From Dokdonella sp041395345 (lineage in GTDB: Bacteria; Pseudomonadota; Gammaproteobacteria; Xanthomonadales; Rhodanobacteraceae): a DNA stretch of 64,000 bases. The position numbers and the translations under genes are program-made. Shown here one piece after another: positions 28,867 through 37,451 of the stretch. Each line of letters begins with the position of its first letter. The first letter of the stretch is position 1. The stretch lies in NCBI RefSeq assembly GCF_041395345.1, contig NZ_JAWLAR010000006.1:155055-219054 (forward strand), in the 5' to 3' direction. Below the pieces are notes generated by a model. It saw only the letters and a program-made list of their open reading frames with translations. It searched no databases and was not told the DNA's origin.

Positions 28867-30051
28867 ATGAAGCCATTCGGAATTCCGCACACCCGCAGCG
28901 CCATTCGCGTCATGCTGCTGGGCTCAGGCGAACTCGGCAAGGAAGTGGCCATCGAGCTGCAGCGACTGGCGGTCGAAGTGATTGCCGTGGACCGCTACGC
29001 GAATGCCCCTGCCATGCAGGTGGCCCACCGCAGCCATGTCATCGACATGCTCGATGGCGACGAGATCCGGCGTCTGATCGAACTGGAAAAGCCCGACCTG
29101 GTTGTTCCCGAGATCGAAGCCATTCACACGCCGACCCTGGTCGAACTCGAAAAGCAGGGCCTGCATGTCATTCCGACTGCTCGTGCCGCCTGGCTGACGA
29201 TGAATCGTGAGGGCATTCGTCGCCTGGCGGCCGAAGAGCTCGGCCTGCCCACCTCGCCCTATCGTTTTGTCGACTCCGAAGAGGAGTACAGGGCCGCCGT
29301 GCGCGATATCGGGCTGCCCTTCGTGATCAAGCCGGTCATGAGTTCATCGGGCAAGGGCCAGAGCACGGTCAGGACCGAGGCCGACCTGGCGGATGCCTGG
29401 AACTACGCCCAATCGGGAGGCCGTGCAGGCAAGGGGCGCTGTATCGTCGAAGGGTTCATTGACTTCGACTACGAGATTACCTTGCTGACCGTGCGCCACG
29501 CTGGAGGAACCGGCTTCTGTGCACCCATCGGGCATCGCCAGGAAGCCGGTGACTACCGCGAATCCTGGCAGCCGCAAGCGATGAGCGCCAAGGCCCTGGC
29601 CGAAGCCGAACGCCAGGCGCGCGCCATTACCGATGCGCTGGGCGGGAGCGGACTGTTCGGCGTGGAGTTCTTCGTCAAGGGCGACACCGTGATCTTTTCC
29701 GAAGTCAGTCCGCGCCCGCACGACACCGGACTGGTAACGCTGATATCGCAGGAGTTGTCCGAGTTCGCCCTGCATGCGCGCGCCATACTCGGATTGCCTG
29801 TTCCGAACATCCGCCAGCTGGGTGCGTCGGCATCCTGTGCAGTCCTGGTCCGCGGCGAGGGCAGCGAGATCAGCTTCCATGGGGTTGCCGATGCCCTGGC
29901 CGAACCCGACACGATGCTGCGCATCTTCGGCAAGCCTGAAGTGCGCGGCCAGCGGCGCATGGCAGTCACCCTGGCACGCGGAGAATCCATCGAGGAAGCG
30001 CGCAGCAAGGCGGTCGGAGCGGCATCCTGCCTGCGGATTAGCGTCGCCTGA
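28867..30051 (+). CDS. purT: Formate-dependent phosphoribosylglycinamide formyltransferase
   Basis: 394 aa, the PurT length. This ATP-grasp enzyme makes formyl-GAR from GAR, formate and ATP in purine synthesis. Signatures are VMLLGSGELGKEVAIELQRL near residue 15, PEIEAIHTPTLVELE, KPVMSSSGKGQS near 157, FGVEFFVKGDTVIFSEVSPR near 268 and PHDTGLVTL. ATG 28867 lies 88 bp after the start of the divergent transglutaminase-like gene. Convergent with bpt, with a REP pair between. Confidence 0.97.
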   Translation: MKPFGIPHTRSAIRVMLLGSGELGKEVAIELQRLAVEVIAVDRYANAPAMQVAHRSHVIDMLDGDEIRRLIELEKPDLVVPEIEAIHTPTLVELEKQGLHVIPTARAAWLTMNREGIRRLAAEELGLPTSPYRFVDSEEEYRAAVRDIGLPFVIKPVMSSSGKGQSTVRTEADLADAWNYAQSGGRAGKGRCIVEGFIDFDYEITLLTVRHAGGTGFCAPIGHRQEAGDYRESWQPQAMSAKALAEAERQARAITDALGGSGLFGVEFFVKGDTVIFSEVSPRPHDTGLVTLISQELSEFALHARAILGLPVPNIRQLGASASCAVLVRGEGSEISFHGVADALAEPDTMLRIFGKPEVRGQRRMAVTLARGESIEEARSKAVGAASCLRISVA

Positions 30052-30085
30052 CTGCAGCTTCCCGAAATTGCCTGCGTCCGCCTTC

Positions 30086-30176
30086 GTAACGGAGGGTCTC
30101 AGACCCTCCCGCTCCAATTCTGCAGATTGCGGGATAATGAAAACAAGAAGCGGTCGGGTCTGAGACCCGCCCCTAC
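30086..30176. repeat. Inverted REP pair between purT and bpt
   Basis: Left half: GTAAC then the perfect palindrome GGAGGGTCTCAGACCCTCC at 30091-30109. Right half, inverted: CGGGTCTGAGACCCG at 30155-30169 followed by CCCCTAC. The two share the core GGGTCT-AGACCC. The rightmost CTAC, read on the minus strand as GTAG, supplies the TAG stop of bpt. The pair may act as a bidirectional terminator for the convergent genes. Confidence 0.8.
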
Positions 30177-30901
30177 GCCCGCGCTTCTCGCGGCGATTTT
30201 TCCAGCACAACCCACTCGCCGGCGCGCAATACCTCGATCGGTCGGAATCGGATCTTGTAGTCCATTTTCGGATGGCCGGCGATCCAGAAGCCGAGGTAGA
30301 CGTGGTCCAGTCCGAATTCGCGGGCGATGCGGATCTGTTCAAGAATCGCAAAGGTGCCGAGGCCACGATCCACTACATCGGGTTCGTAGAAGGTGTAGAC
30401 GGAAGAGAGGCCCGCCCTGCAGAAATCGGTGACTGCAACCGCCAGCAGCTTTCCCCTGTGGCGGAACTCCACGAATTGGGTCGGGCTCCATTCGGTATAC
30501 AGGAACCGCGAGAAATCATCGGTCTGGGCGTTGTCCATGCCGCCGTTCGGATGGCGCCATTGCAGGTAGCGCCGGTACAGATCAAAGCGCTCATCGCTGT
30601 ATCGCGCGGGCAGGATGTCCACTTGCAAGTCGGTGTTGCGCTTCACGCAGCGCCGCTGCGCGCGGTCCATGGCGAAGGTGCTGACGGGGATCCTGCAAGC
30701 CACGCAGGCGCGGCATTGCGCGCAATGCGGAACATAGACATGGCTGCCGGCGCGACGGTAGCCGCGTTGCAAGCCGAGCTCGTAGAAGTTCGAAAGCTGC
30801 GGAGAAGCCGGATCGATGACCAGGTTTTGTGCCTCGCGATCGGCGTAGTAGCCGCAGGCGTGAGGCAGGGTCTGGAACAGGCGGACGATATCCGAGCGCA
30901 T
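30173..30901 (-). CDS. bpt: Aspartate/glutamate leucyltransferase (arginyltransferase family)
   Basis: 242 aa. Transfers Leu from leucyl-tRNA to N-terminal Asp/Glu, creating an N-degron for ClpSAP. The N-terminal ATE domain has ACGYYADREAQNLVIDP and the cysteine set PHCAQCRACVACRIPV. The C-terminal domain has WHPNGG-like RHPNGGMDN, GLSSVYTFYEPD and YLGFWIAGHPKMDYK. Length and the cysteine set fit the Bpt group rather than the longer eukaryotic ATE. The TAG stop is part of the REP element at 30173. Confidence 0.93.
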   Translation of the reverse strand: MRSDIVRLFQTLPHACGYYADREAQNLVIDPASPQLSNFYELGLQRGYRRAGSHVYVPHCAQCRACVACRIPVSTFAMDRAQRRCVKRNTDLQVDILPARYSDERFDLYRRYLQWRHPNGGMDNAQTDDFSRFLYTEWSPTQFVEFRHRGKLLAVAVTDFCRAGLSSVYTFYEPDVVDRGLGTFAILEQIRIAREFGLDHVYLGFWIAGHPKMDYKIRFRPIEVLRAGEWVVLEKSPREARA

Positions 30902-31030
30902 GCCCTATTGTGCATCAAGGCGGTCGCCTGGAAACGCGACCGGATGCGTTGAATTCAGGACTCCGCAGGCGTATCGCTGCCAGCAAGGATCGGTTTTTCC
31001 GGATTTGTCGCGGGGTTGGTGACGGACGGG

Positions 31031-31417
31031 TCAGCGCATCAGGTAGGTGGCCCCGATCAGCAGGATGACGCCGCCGATCAGGCCCAGCAGGATCATTCGC
31101 GCGCGCATCGAGGTAGCCCTGTGTCGGCTGGGATCACCGGGCGTGCGCGCGGCTGCCAGTTCGTCGGCGAATCGCGTGGCGGGCTCCAGTCCGGCTTCGC
31201 GCAGGATTTCACGGGCGCGTCCCTGGTCGTTCGAGTCGGTCACCCATACCTGGGCCCAGCTTTCGCTTTCACCGCGCTGGGTGTAGCTGAATCGCTTCCA
31301 CTGGCCACCCTGCCAGTCGCGGCGGTTGCGGATCGTGGTCTCGATGCGAGCCTCCCGGAGCAGCGCGACGACGCGGTCGACATTCTCCTGGCGTGGCGAG
31401 GTGTAGATCTGGCGCAT
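31031..31417 (-). CDS. DUF2007-like protein with C-terminal membrane anchor
   Basis: 128 aa. Residues 1-70 (MRQIYTSPRQENVDRVVALL ... VWVTDSNDQGRAREIL) match the putative signal-transducing/DUF2007 pattern, a small ferredoxin-like domain. A single C-terminal helix (ARMILLGLIGGVILLIGATYL) anchors it. The ATG at 31417 is preceded by AGGAATCAGC. The frame is open further upstream but without a good start. Same strand as tesB upstream and bpt downstream. Role unknown. Confidence 0.75.
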   Translation of the reverse strand: MRQIYTSPRQENVDRVVALLREARIETTIRNRRDWQGGQWKRFSYTQRGESESWAQVWVTDSNDQGRAREILREAGLEPATRFADELAAARTPGDPSRHRATSMRARMILLGLIGGVILLIGATYLMR

Positions 31418-31446
31418 GCTGATTCCTGTTGACTCCGGCCCGTGGG

Positions 31447-32313
31447 CTACGATTGTTCGACGACGCGAATCAGGCCTTCCTGCGCGGTCGATGCTACCAG
31501 CACGCCGTCGCGCGTGAAGATCATGCCACGGGCGAGACCTCGCGATTCCTGTGCGCTCGGACTGTCGCAGGCATAGAGCAGCCACTCGTCAACACGGAAC
31601 GGACGATGGAACCACAGGGCGTGGTCGAGGCTGGCCATGCGCACGTTCGGCTGCAGGTAGGAAATCGCATGCGGGAAGGTGGTTGTGCCGATCAGGTGGA
31701 AATCGGACGCATAGGCGAGCAGTGCGCGATGCAGCACCGGACTGTCCGGCACGCGGTCGACTAGGCGGAACCAGACATTCTGGTAAGGCGGCTGCTTGGT
31801 CGGATTCAGTTCGTTGCGCGGATGCACGTGGCGGAATTCGAACGGGCCTGCCTTGTTCAGCCAGCGCTTGCGCTTGGCCGGGATCTTGTCGAGCTCGGAT
31901 GCCGGAATCTCGATCGGCGGCAGATCTTCGGGTTTCGGTACCAGCGGCATCGGAAACTGGTGCTCGGCACCGGGTTCGGTCTTGTGGAACGACGCGGTCA
32001 TGTTGAAGATCGGCTGGCCATGCTGGATGGCGACGATGCGGCGCGCCGAGAAGCTGCCGCCATCTCGGCTGCGTTCGACGTTGTAGACGATCGGTGCCTC
32101 GACGTCGCCCGCGCGCAGGAAGTAGGCGTGCAGCGAATGCGCGTGGCGGTCCGGGTCGACGGTCTGCTGCGCTGCGGACAGGGCCTGGCCGAGCACCTGG
32201 CCACCAAACACATAGCGCGTGCCGATATCCCTGCTCTGGCCGCGGAAAAGATTGTCCTCCAGGCGCTCAAGCTGAAGCAGGTCGATGAGTTCGCTGACAA
32301 TGGATGCGGTCAT
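31447..32313 (-). CDS. tesB: Acyl-CoA thioesterase II
   Basis: 288 aa double-hotdog thioesterase hydrolysing acyl-CoA to free fatty acid and CoA. Signatures are FRGQSRDIGTRYVFGGQVLGQ near residue 24, HAYFLRAGDV, RDGGSFSARRIVAIQHG, and in the second hotdog ASLDHALWFHRPFRVDEWLLY. The length equals E. coli TesB, and Asp/Gln/Thr active-site positions appear conserved by pattern. 29 bp upstream of the DUF2007-like start. Confidence 0.94.
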   Translation of the reverse strand: MTASIVSELIDLLQLERLEDNLFRGQSRDIGTRYVFGGQVLGQALSAAQQTVDPDRHAHSLHAYFLRAGDVEAPIVYNVERSRDGGSFSARRIVAIQHGQPIFNMTASFHKTEPGAEHQFPMPLVPKPEDLPPIEIPASELDKIPAKRKRWLNKAGPFEFRHVHPRNELNPTKQPPYQNVWFRLVDRVPDSPVLHRALLAYASDFHLIGTTTFPHAISYLQPNVRMASLDHALWFHRPFRVDEWLLYACDSPSAQESRGLARGMIFTRDGVLVASTAQEGLIRVVEQS

Positions 32314-32367
32314 GGGCAGATTGCGTGAAGGAGACAGCCCAGTATAGCCAAGCGGTGTTGCAGCGCG

Positions 32368-32943
32368 TCAATCGACCGGCTCGCCCATGAGCCTGCGCAG
32401 GCCGCAGCCTGCCACGACGCGCTCCCAGGGAAACATCGGGCCGGGATCCAGCCTTCGCGGCAGCAGCAGGGCGGGATCGTCGCTGGCCGGCTCCTTGCGC
32501 TGGTCGAGAACGTCATGCCCTGCAATCGTTGTCAGATGGGGCAGCGTGCGCTTGAGCTGTTGCAACAAGGCCAGCAGGGATTCGATCTGCGCTTCGGGGT
32601 AGGGCTCGGTAAACGCCTGATGGCGTGAATCGCCCCAGTGCGGGTAGCGGCCCCGATTGACCAGCTCGATGCCGATCGAACGCGGGTTGTAGCGGAACGT
32701 GTGATGGGCGATGCGCAGATCGCCGACAAAGCGCGCGGTGCGACCGTCACGGTCGATGTAGTAGTGCCCGCTGTTGCCGGTCTGGGTCTCCTCGTATCGG
32801 ATGCGCTCGCCAAACTCGCGCGCCATCGCCATGTCCGGCAGTTCGGTGCAATGGATGACGACAAGATCGACGGTCGAAGCGCTGCGTTCGCTCAGTCGCG
32901 TTTCGTAGGGCAGGGGCCAGTCATGGATGGTCAGTTCGTTCAT
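32368..32943 (-). CDS. N-acetylmuramoyl-L-alanine amidase (amidase_2, AmpD/AmiD-like)
   Basis: 191 aa zinc amidase cleaving the muramic acid-L-Ala bond in peptidoglycan or its turnover fragments. First Zn ligand His in LVVIHCTEL near residue 31; GHYYIDRDG, RIAHHTFRYNPRSIGIELVN and AGHDVLD supply the remaining core and ligand region. No signal peptide, so a cytoplasmic recycling role (AmpD-like) is the likelier one, though ligand spacing resembles AmiD-type domains too. It diverges from the hydrolase gene at 33123 across 179 bp that holds no gene. Confidence 0.88.
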   Translation of the reverse strand: MNELTIHDWPLPYETRLSERSASTVDLVVIHCTELPDMAMAREFGERIRYEETQTGNSGHYYIDRDGRTARFVGDLRIAHHTFRYNPRSIGIELVNRGRYPHWGDSRHQAFTEPYPEAQIESLLALLQQLKRTLPHLTTIAGHDVLDQRKEPASDDPALLLPRRLDPGPMFPWERVVAGCGLRRLMGEPVD

Positions 32944-33122
32944 GCCTCAAGTTTCGCATGGGTTTGTGTCCGCAGCAGCGGCCGGCGATCGCACTGGCGT
33001 CGCAGTGCGCATGATGCTCCCCGACCCGGCCTGCCCAGGAACGGCGCAGGCGTCGTTGCCGAGTTCGGCGTTGCTGCTTCGTGGTAGGTGTTAGCATCGC
33101 GCGTTTTCAAGGAGCTGCCTTC

Positions 33123-33638
33123 ATGAAGGGAACCGTCATACTTTCCCACGGCCTCGAGAGCGGGCCGCAGGCGACCAAGGTCAGTGCACTGGCGACCGTT
33201 GCCGAGGCGCTGGGTTGGGCCAGTATCCGGCCTGACTACCGGGATCTCGACGCCAGCCGCGATGTCGCTGCAATCACCGCGCGCACCGAGCGCGCCGTGG
33301 CGGCAGCGCCCGCCGAGGGTCGCGTCATCTTTGCCGGTTCGAGCATGGGTGCCTTCATCTCGGGTTTCGCCTCGATGCAGCGCGAATGCGAAGCGCTGTT
33401 CCTGATGGCCTTGCCGGTCGGTGTCGAAGGCTATGACTACGACTACACGGCCGCCAGCGTGCCCACCGTGCTCGTGCACGGCTGGCGCGATGAGTTGTGT
33501 CCGGTCGATGCCGCCATCGAATTCGCGCGTGCGCGAGGCGACACCCTGCACCTGGTCGACGATGATCATCGCCTTGGTGCACACGTCGACTATTGCGCCG
33601 AAGCGTTCCGGCAGTTGCTTCTCAAGCTGGATCGCTGA
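33123..33638 (+). CDS. Small alpha/beta hydrolase
   Basis: 171 aa minimal alpha/beta hydrolase. Oxyanion strand VILSHGLESGP at the N-terminus, nucleophile Ser in IFAGSSMGAFIS, acid in VHGWRDELCP, His in DDDHRLGAHVD. AAGGAG precedes ATG 33123. The stop and the rlmL start share TGATG, so the two are translationally coupled. Substrate unknown; the small size resembles YqiA/serine-esterase types. Confidence 0.85.
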   Translation: MKGTVILSHGLESGPQATKVSALATVAEALGWASIRPDYRDLDASRDVAAITARTERAVAAAPAEGRVIFAGSSMGAFISGFASMQRECEALFLMALPVGVEGYDYDYTAASVPTVLVHGWRDELCPVDAAIEFARARGDTLHLVDDDHRLGAHVDYCAEAFRQLLLKLDR

Positions 33639-35812
33639 TGCAGAAATTCTTCGCCACCTGCCCGAAAGGCCTCGAATACCTGCTGCGCGACGAACTCGTC
33701 GAGCTCGGCGCCAGCGAGGTGCACGAGGCATTGTCGGGCGTGCATTTCAGCGGCGCGCTCGCCGACGCCTACCGGGCCTGCCTGTGGTCAAGGCTGGCCA
33801 GCCGCGTGCTGATGCCGCTGGCCGAGTTCGAAGCCACCGACGAACAGGCGCTCTATGACGGGGTGCGGAGCATCGACTGGTCGCAACATCTGGCTGAAAC
33901 GGGAACCCTGGCGGTGGATGCGGTCAGCAATGCGAGCCAGATGCGGCATACGCGCTACCTGTCGCAGAAGGTCAAGGATGCGGTGGTCGACCAGTTCCGC
34001 GATCGCAACGGGGAGCGGCCCGGTGTCGATCTCGAGCAGCCCTCGATTCGCCTGAATCTGCTGCTGCGCAAGGATCGCGCCCTGTTGTCGCTGGATCTTT
34101 CCGGCACGCCATTGCACCGACGCGGCTATCGGGTCGGGCAGGGTGAGGCTCCGCTGAAGGAAAATCTCGCCTGTGCGATGCTGCTGCGTGCCGGCTGGCC
34201 GGCCATCTTCAAGGCCGGTGGCGCCCTCGTCGATCCGATGTGTGGCGCCGGTACCCTGGTGATCGAGGCGGCCCTGATGGCGGCGGATGTCGCGCCTGGC
34301 CACCGGCGCAGCTATTTCGGCTTTCTGGGCTGGCGCGGCCACGATGCCGAAGCCTGGCAATCCCTGGTCGACGAGGCGAACCACCGCGCCGAGGCCGGTC
34401 TGCGTGCGCTCCCCGCCGCGTTCTTTGGGGACGATCAGGACCCGCATGTTCTGAACCAGGCCAAACGCAACGCGCAGGAGACTGGCGTCATCGGCTTCAC
34501 GCGTTTCGAGCGCCGCTCGATCGAGCATCTGCAGCGTCCGACCGATGCGACGCAGCCGGGCTTGTTGATCTGCAATCCGCCCTATGGCGAGCGCATCGGC
34601 CAGCAGCACGCGCTGGCGCCCGTCTATCGCGCCATCGGCGACAAGGCCCGCGAGGAGTTCGATGGCTGGCGCCTGGCCGTGATCACCTCCGATGAGGATC
34701 TGGGTCGCGCCATCGGCCTGCGCGCACACAAGCGTTACACGCTGTACAACGGCGCCCTCGAATGCCGTTTCCTGTTATTCGAGATCGGCGGCAATGCTGC
34801 GCCGAAGGTAGTCGAGGAACGCCCGATGACGGCGGGCTCCGAAGCGGTCGCCAACCGCCTGCGCAAGAACATCAAGCACCTGCGCAAGCGTCTGGATCGC
34901 GAAGGCGTGCACTGCTGGCGCGCCTACGATGCCGACATCCCCGAGTATTCCGCAGCCATCGATGTCTATGTCGGTCGCGAGGAATCACGCCCCGACAAGC
35001 CGGAATCGACCTGGCTGCATGTGCAGGAGTACGCCGCGCCCAAGGACATCCCGGAACATGTGGCCTCGGCGCGCCTGGCCGAACTGGTGCGCGGCGCGAC
35101 CGCCGCATTCGAACTGCCGCGTGAGCGCATCGCCGTGAAGACGCGCTACAAGGCAAAGGGCGGCGGCAAGTACGGACGCATGGACCAGCGTTCGAGTTTC
35201 CTCATCGTCGAAGAGGGTGGTCTCAAGTTTCGCGTCAATCTGACCGACTATCTCGATACCGGTCTGTTTCTCGATCATCGTCCGGTTCGCTCGCGCCTGC
35301 GCGAAGCGGCGCGCGATACGCGCTTTCTCAACCTGTTCTGCTACACCGCCACGGCCAGCGTGTACGCCGCCTCCGGGGGTGCGCGCACGACCACCAGCGT
35401 CGATCTTTCCGCCACCTATCTGGACTGGGCCGAAAAGAACCTCGCCATCAACGGCTTTGGCGGCGACGCGCATCAGCTGGTCCAGGCGGATTGCCTGCAA
35501 TGGCTGGAGCACGACCGTGCCGAGTACGACCTGATCTTCGTCGATCCGCCGACCTTCTCGAACTCCAAGCGTGCCGAGGATTTCGATGTGCAGAAGGAGC
35601 ACGTGCGCCTGCTGCACCTGTGTGCCGAGCGCCTCGCCTTTGGCGGCAAGATCGTGTTCTCGAATAACTTCCGTCGATTCAGGCTGGACACGGAAATTGC
35701 CGAAATGTTCGAAGTTCGCGACATCAGCGCGCAGACCATCCCGTTCGACTTCACGAGAAATTCACGGATCCATCAATGTTACGAACTGCAACCGGGCGGA
35801 AAACGGGTTTGA
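33638..35812 (+). CDS. rlmL: Bifunctional 23S rRNA m2G2445 / m7G2069 methyltransferase
   Basis: 724 aa fused RlmL-RlmK enzyme modifying helix 74 of 23S rRNA. N-terminal THUMP domain (FFATCPKGLEYLLRDEL), then the RlmL methyltransferase with LVDPMCGAGTLVIEAA near residue 200 and the N6/N2-type catalytic loop NPPYGERIG near 312. The second, RlmK-type, methyltransferase is in the C-terminal half (FLNLFCYTATASVYAASGGA; FVDPPTFSNSKR). Full length compared with E. coli RlmL (702 aa). Coupled to the small hydrolase upstream by a TGATG overlap. Confidence 0.96.
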   Translation: MQKFFATCPKGLEYLLRDELVELGASEVHEALSGVHFSGALADAYRACLWSRLASRVLMPLAEFEATDEQALYDGVRSIDWSQHLAETGTLAVDAVSNASQMRHTRYLSQKVKDAVVDQFRDRNGERPGVDLEQPSIRLNLLLRKDRALLSLDLSGTPLHRRGYRVGQGEAPLKENLACAMLLRAGWPAIFKAGGALVDPMCGAGTLVIEAALMAADVAPGHRRSYFGFLGWRGHDAEAWQSLVDEANHRAEAGLRALPAAFFGDDQDPHVLNQAKRNAQETGVIGFTRFERRSIEHLQRPTDATQPGLLICNPPYGERIGQQHALAPVYRAIGDKAREEFDGWRLAVITSDEDLGRAIGLRAHKRYTLYNGALECRFLLFEIGGNAAPKVVEERPMTAGSEAVANRLRKNIKHLRKRLDREGVHCWRAYDADIPEYSAAIDVYVGREESRPDKPESTWLHVQEYAAPKDIPEHVASARLAELVRGATAAFELPRERIAVKTRYKAKGGGKYGRMDQRSSFLIVEEGGLKFRVNLTDYLDTGLFLDHRPVRSRLREAARDTRFLNLFCYTATASVYAASGGARTTTSVDLSATYLDWAEKNLAINGFGGDAHQLVQADCLQWLEHDRAEYDLIFVDPPTFSNSKRAEDFDVQKEHVRLLHLCAERLAFGGKIVFSNNFRRFRLDTEIAEMFEVRDISAQTIPFDFTRNSRIHQCYELQPGGKRV

Positions 35813-35873
35813 ATTTCAGTTGCGATTCAGTTGCGCGGCCGCAATGTGCGAGCGTGGACTCGGAGAATCTCCC

Positions 35874-36524
35874 ATGAAAGCTGAACGCAATCGCCGTCAC
35901 GCCCTCTATTCGATCGGGCTGGTCCTTGTCGCTGCGCTGATGGCTGCGCCCGCCGCATTCGCTCGCGGCGGCCATAACGGCGGCGGCTACCATGGTGGCG
36001 GTCACTACAACGGCGGCAGCTACTACAACAACGGTGGCCATCACAACGGTGGGGGCCGCTACTACGGCAGCAGCCATCATGGCGGTGGCTACTACGGCGG
36101 TGGTAATTACGGCGGCGGTTACTACGGCGGTGGCTACAACAACTGGGGCGTCAGCATCGGCTTCTCCGGCCCCGGTTACAGCATTGGCTACACCGGATGC
36201 AGCAACTGCGGTGGCGGCTATGTCAGCGGCAGCGTTTATGGCGGCGGCTACTACGGCGCTGGCTATGGCGGCTATTACGGTGCTGGCTATGGCGGTTATT
36301 ACGGTGCGGCCTATCCGGTTTATCCGGCCTACGGAGTGGGGTATGGCTACGCCTATCCGGCCTATCCGGCAAGGCGAGTGGTCTATCGCAGCTATCGTCC
36401 GGTAGCGGTCCCCTACCAGCGCGTCTACCGCCCTGCCACGACCACGGTTGTCTACACCGAGCGCTCCGACTACGGCGGCCGCAACGAGATGTACACGCGA
36501 GCGACCTATTACGATCGGGACTAG
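35874..36524 (+). CDS. Secreted glycine/tyrosine-rich protein
   Basis: 216 aa. Signal peptide (LYSIGLVLVAALMAAPAAFA) followed by low-complexity Gly/Tyr/His/Asn-rich repeats (GGYYGGG, GGHYNGGSYY, YGAGYGGYYGAGYGGYYG), a short non-repetitive centre with CSNCGGG, and an arginine-rich C-terminus (RRVVYRSYRP, PYQRVYRP). Such proteins may coat the surface or phase-separate; no function can be assigned. GGAGAA precedes ATG 35874. A strong intrinsic terminator follows 60 bp after the stop, so the gene is a separate unit from rlmL or the end of its transcript. Confidence 0.8.
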   Translation: MKAERNRRHALYSIGLVLVAALMAAPAAFARGGHNGGGYHGGGHYNGGSYYNNGGHHNGGGRYYGSSHHGGGYYGGGNYGGGYYGGGYNNWGVSIGFSGPGYSIGYTGCSNCGGGYVSGSVYGGGYYGAGYGGYYGAGYGGYYGAAYPVYPAYGVGYGYAYPAYPARRVVYRSYRPVAVPYQRVYRPATTTVVYTERSDYGGRNEMYTRATYYDRD

Positions 36525-36583
36525 GTTTCCGATCAATCGAGCAAGGCCGGCTGCATGATCATTGCTGCACCCGGACCTTCTGG

Positions 36584-36626
36584 CCCCGCGGACATTTCCC
36601 CTGATATCCGCGGGGTCTTCTTTTTT
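36584..36626 (+). terminator. Intrinsic terminator
   Basis: Perfect 9-bp stem CCCCGCGGA/TCCGCGGGG with a 14-nt loop followed by TCTTCTTTTTT. The clearest rho-independent terminator in the window. A further hairpin GGCCGGT/ACCGGCC without T-tract follows at 36661-36680. Confidence 0.92.
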
Positions 36627-36780
36627 GCGCGCCCGCATTCGATCCGGGCCGGATGAGGCAGGCCGGTCACGAAACCGGCCGTGCATGACCCCGGATTCTG
36701 GTTGATTGCCTTGCCCGGTGTTAGGCTGCATTCCTTGGCGCCACTGCAAGTTGCACGGCGAATTTCCAGAAGAATCGAGC

Positions 36781-37443
36781 ATGACACCAGTTGACCCGCT
36801 GCTGCGGGATCGTCTCGCAAAAGCGGATCCTTCGGCAGTGAACTGGACGTTCTTCCGCCAGTGGTTGAAGAATCCGATCGGCATCGCGGCCCTGTCCCCA
36901 TCCAGCCGCCGGCTCGCCCGCGAAATGATCGACCAGCTTCCCGAACCCCCATGCCGGGTCATCGAGCTCGGAGGTGGCACGGGCGTATTCACGCGGGCCT
37001 TGCTGGATCGCGGCGTGCTTCCCGAGGATCTGCTCGTCGTCGAGCTCAACAGCGAGCTGCATCGATTGCTGCAACAGCGCTTTCCCGAAGTGAAGGTGGT
37101 ACGCGGCAACGCCATGGAGCTCAAGGACATCGTCGAACGCGAGGAATTTTGTGCGGCCGGCGAAGTCGATGCGATTCTGAGTGGCCTCGGGTTGCTGTCC
37201 ATGTCCAGGGCGACGCAGCGTCGCATTCTGTCGGCCGCATTCTCCGTGCTCGGCGCGAAGGGTCGCTTCATCCAGTTCACCTACGGACCGGTCAGCCCGG
37301 TGTCACGCGAAGTACTGACCGAGCTCGGCCTCGGCGTCTATCGCGGCGGTGTGGCCTGGCGCAACGTGCCGCCCGCTGCCGTCTACGTGTACACGCGCAA
37401 TCGGTCGACACCGATTCGAGCCATCCGCACGCACCGACGCTGA
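36781..37443 (+). CDS. SAM-dependent methyltransferase (phospholipid N-methyltransferase-like)
   Basis: 220 aa. N-terminal segment FFRQWLKNPIGIAALSPSSRRLAREM is typical of PmtA-like phospholipid N-methyltransferases and KsgA relatives; the SAM loop is VIELGGGTGVFTRALL near residue 60. DAILSGLGLLSM sits where the catalytic motif IV would be. If PmtA-like it would methylate phosphatidylethanolamine at the inner membrane; a small-molecule substrate is also possible. ATG 36781 was chosen over the non-conserved extension from 36706. The repeat array starts right after the stop. Confidence 0.82.
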   Translation: MTPVDPLLRDRLAKADPSAVNWTFFRQWLKNPIGIAALSPSSRRLAREMIDQLPEPPCRVIELGGGTGVFTRALLDRGVLPEDLLVVELNSELHRLLQQRFPEVKVVRGNAMELKDIVEREEFCAAGEVDAILSGLGLLSMSRATQRRILSAAFSVLGAKGRFIQFTYGPVSPVSREVLTELGLGVYRGGVAWRNVPPAAVYVYTRNRSTPIRAIRTHRR

Positions 37444-37451
37444 GCAGCAAG

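Noticed and set aside
35751..37280. 509-codon minus-strand frame opposite the Gly/Tyr-rich and methyltransferase genes
   Set aside because: Low-complexity Ala/Val mirror of glycine codons; crosses a strong terminator.
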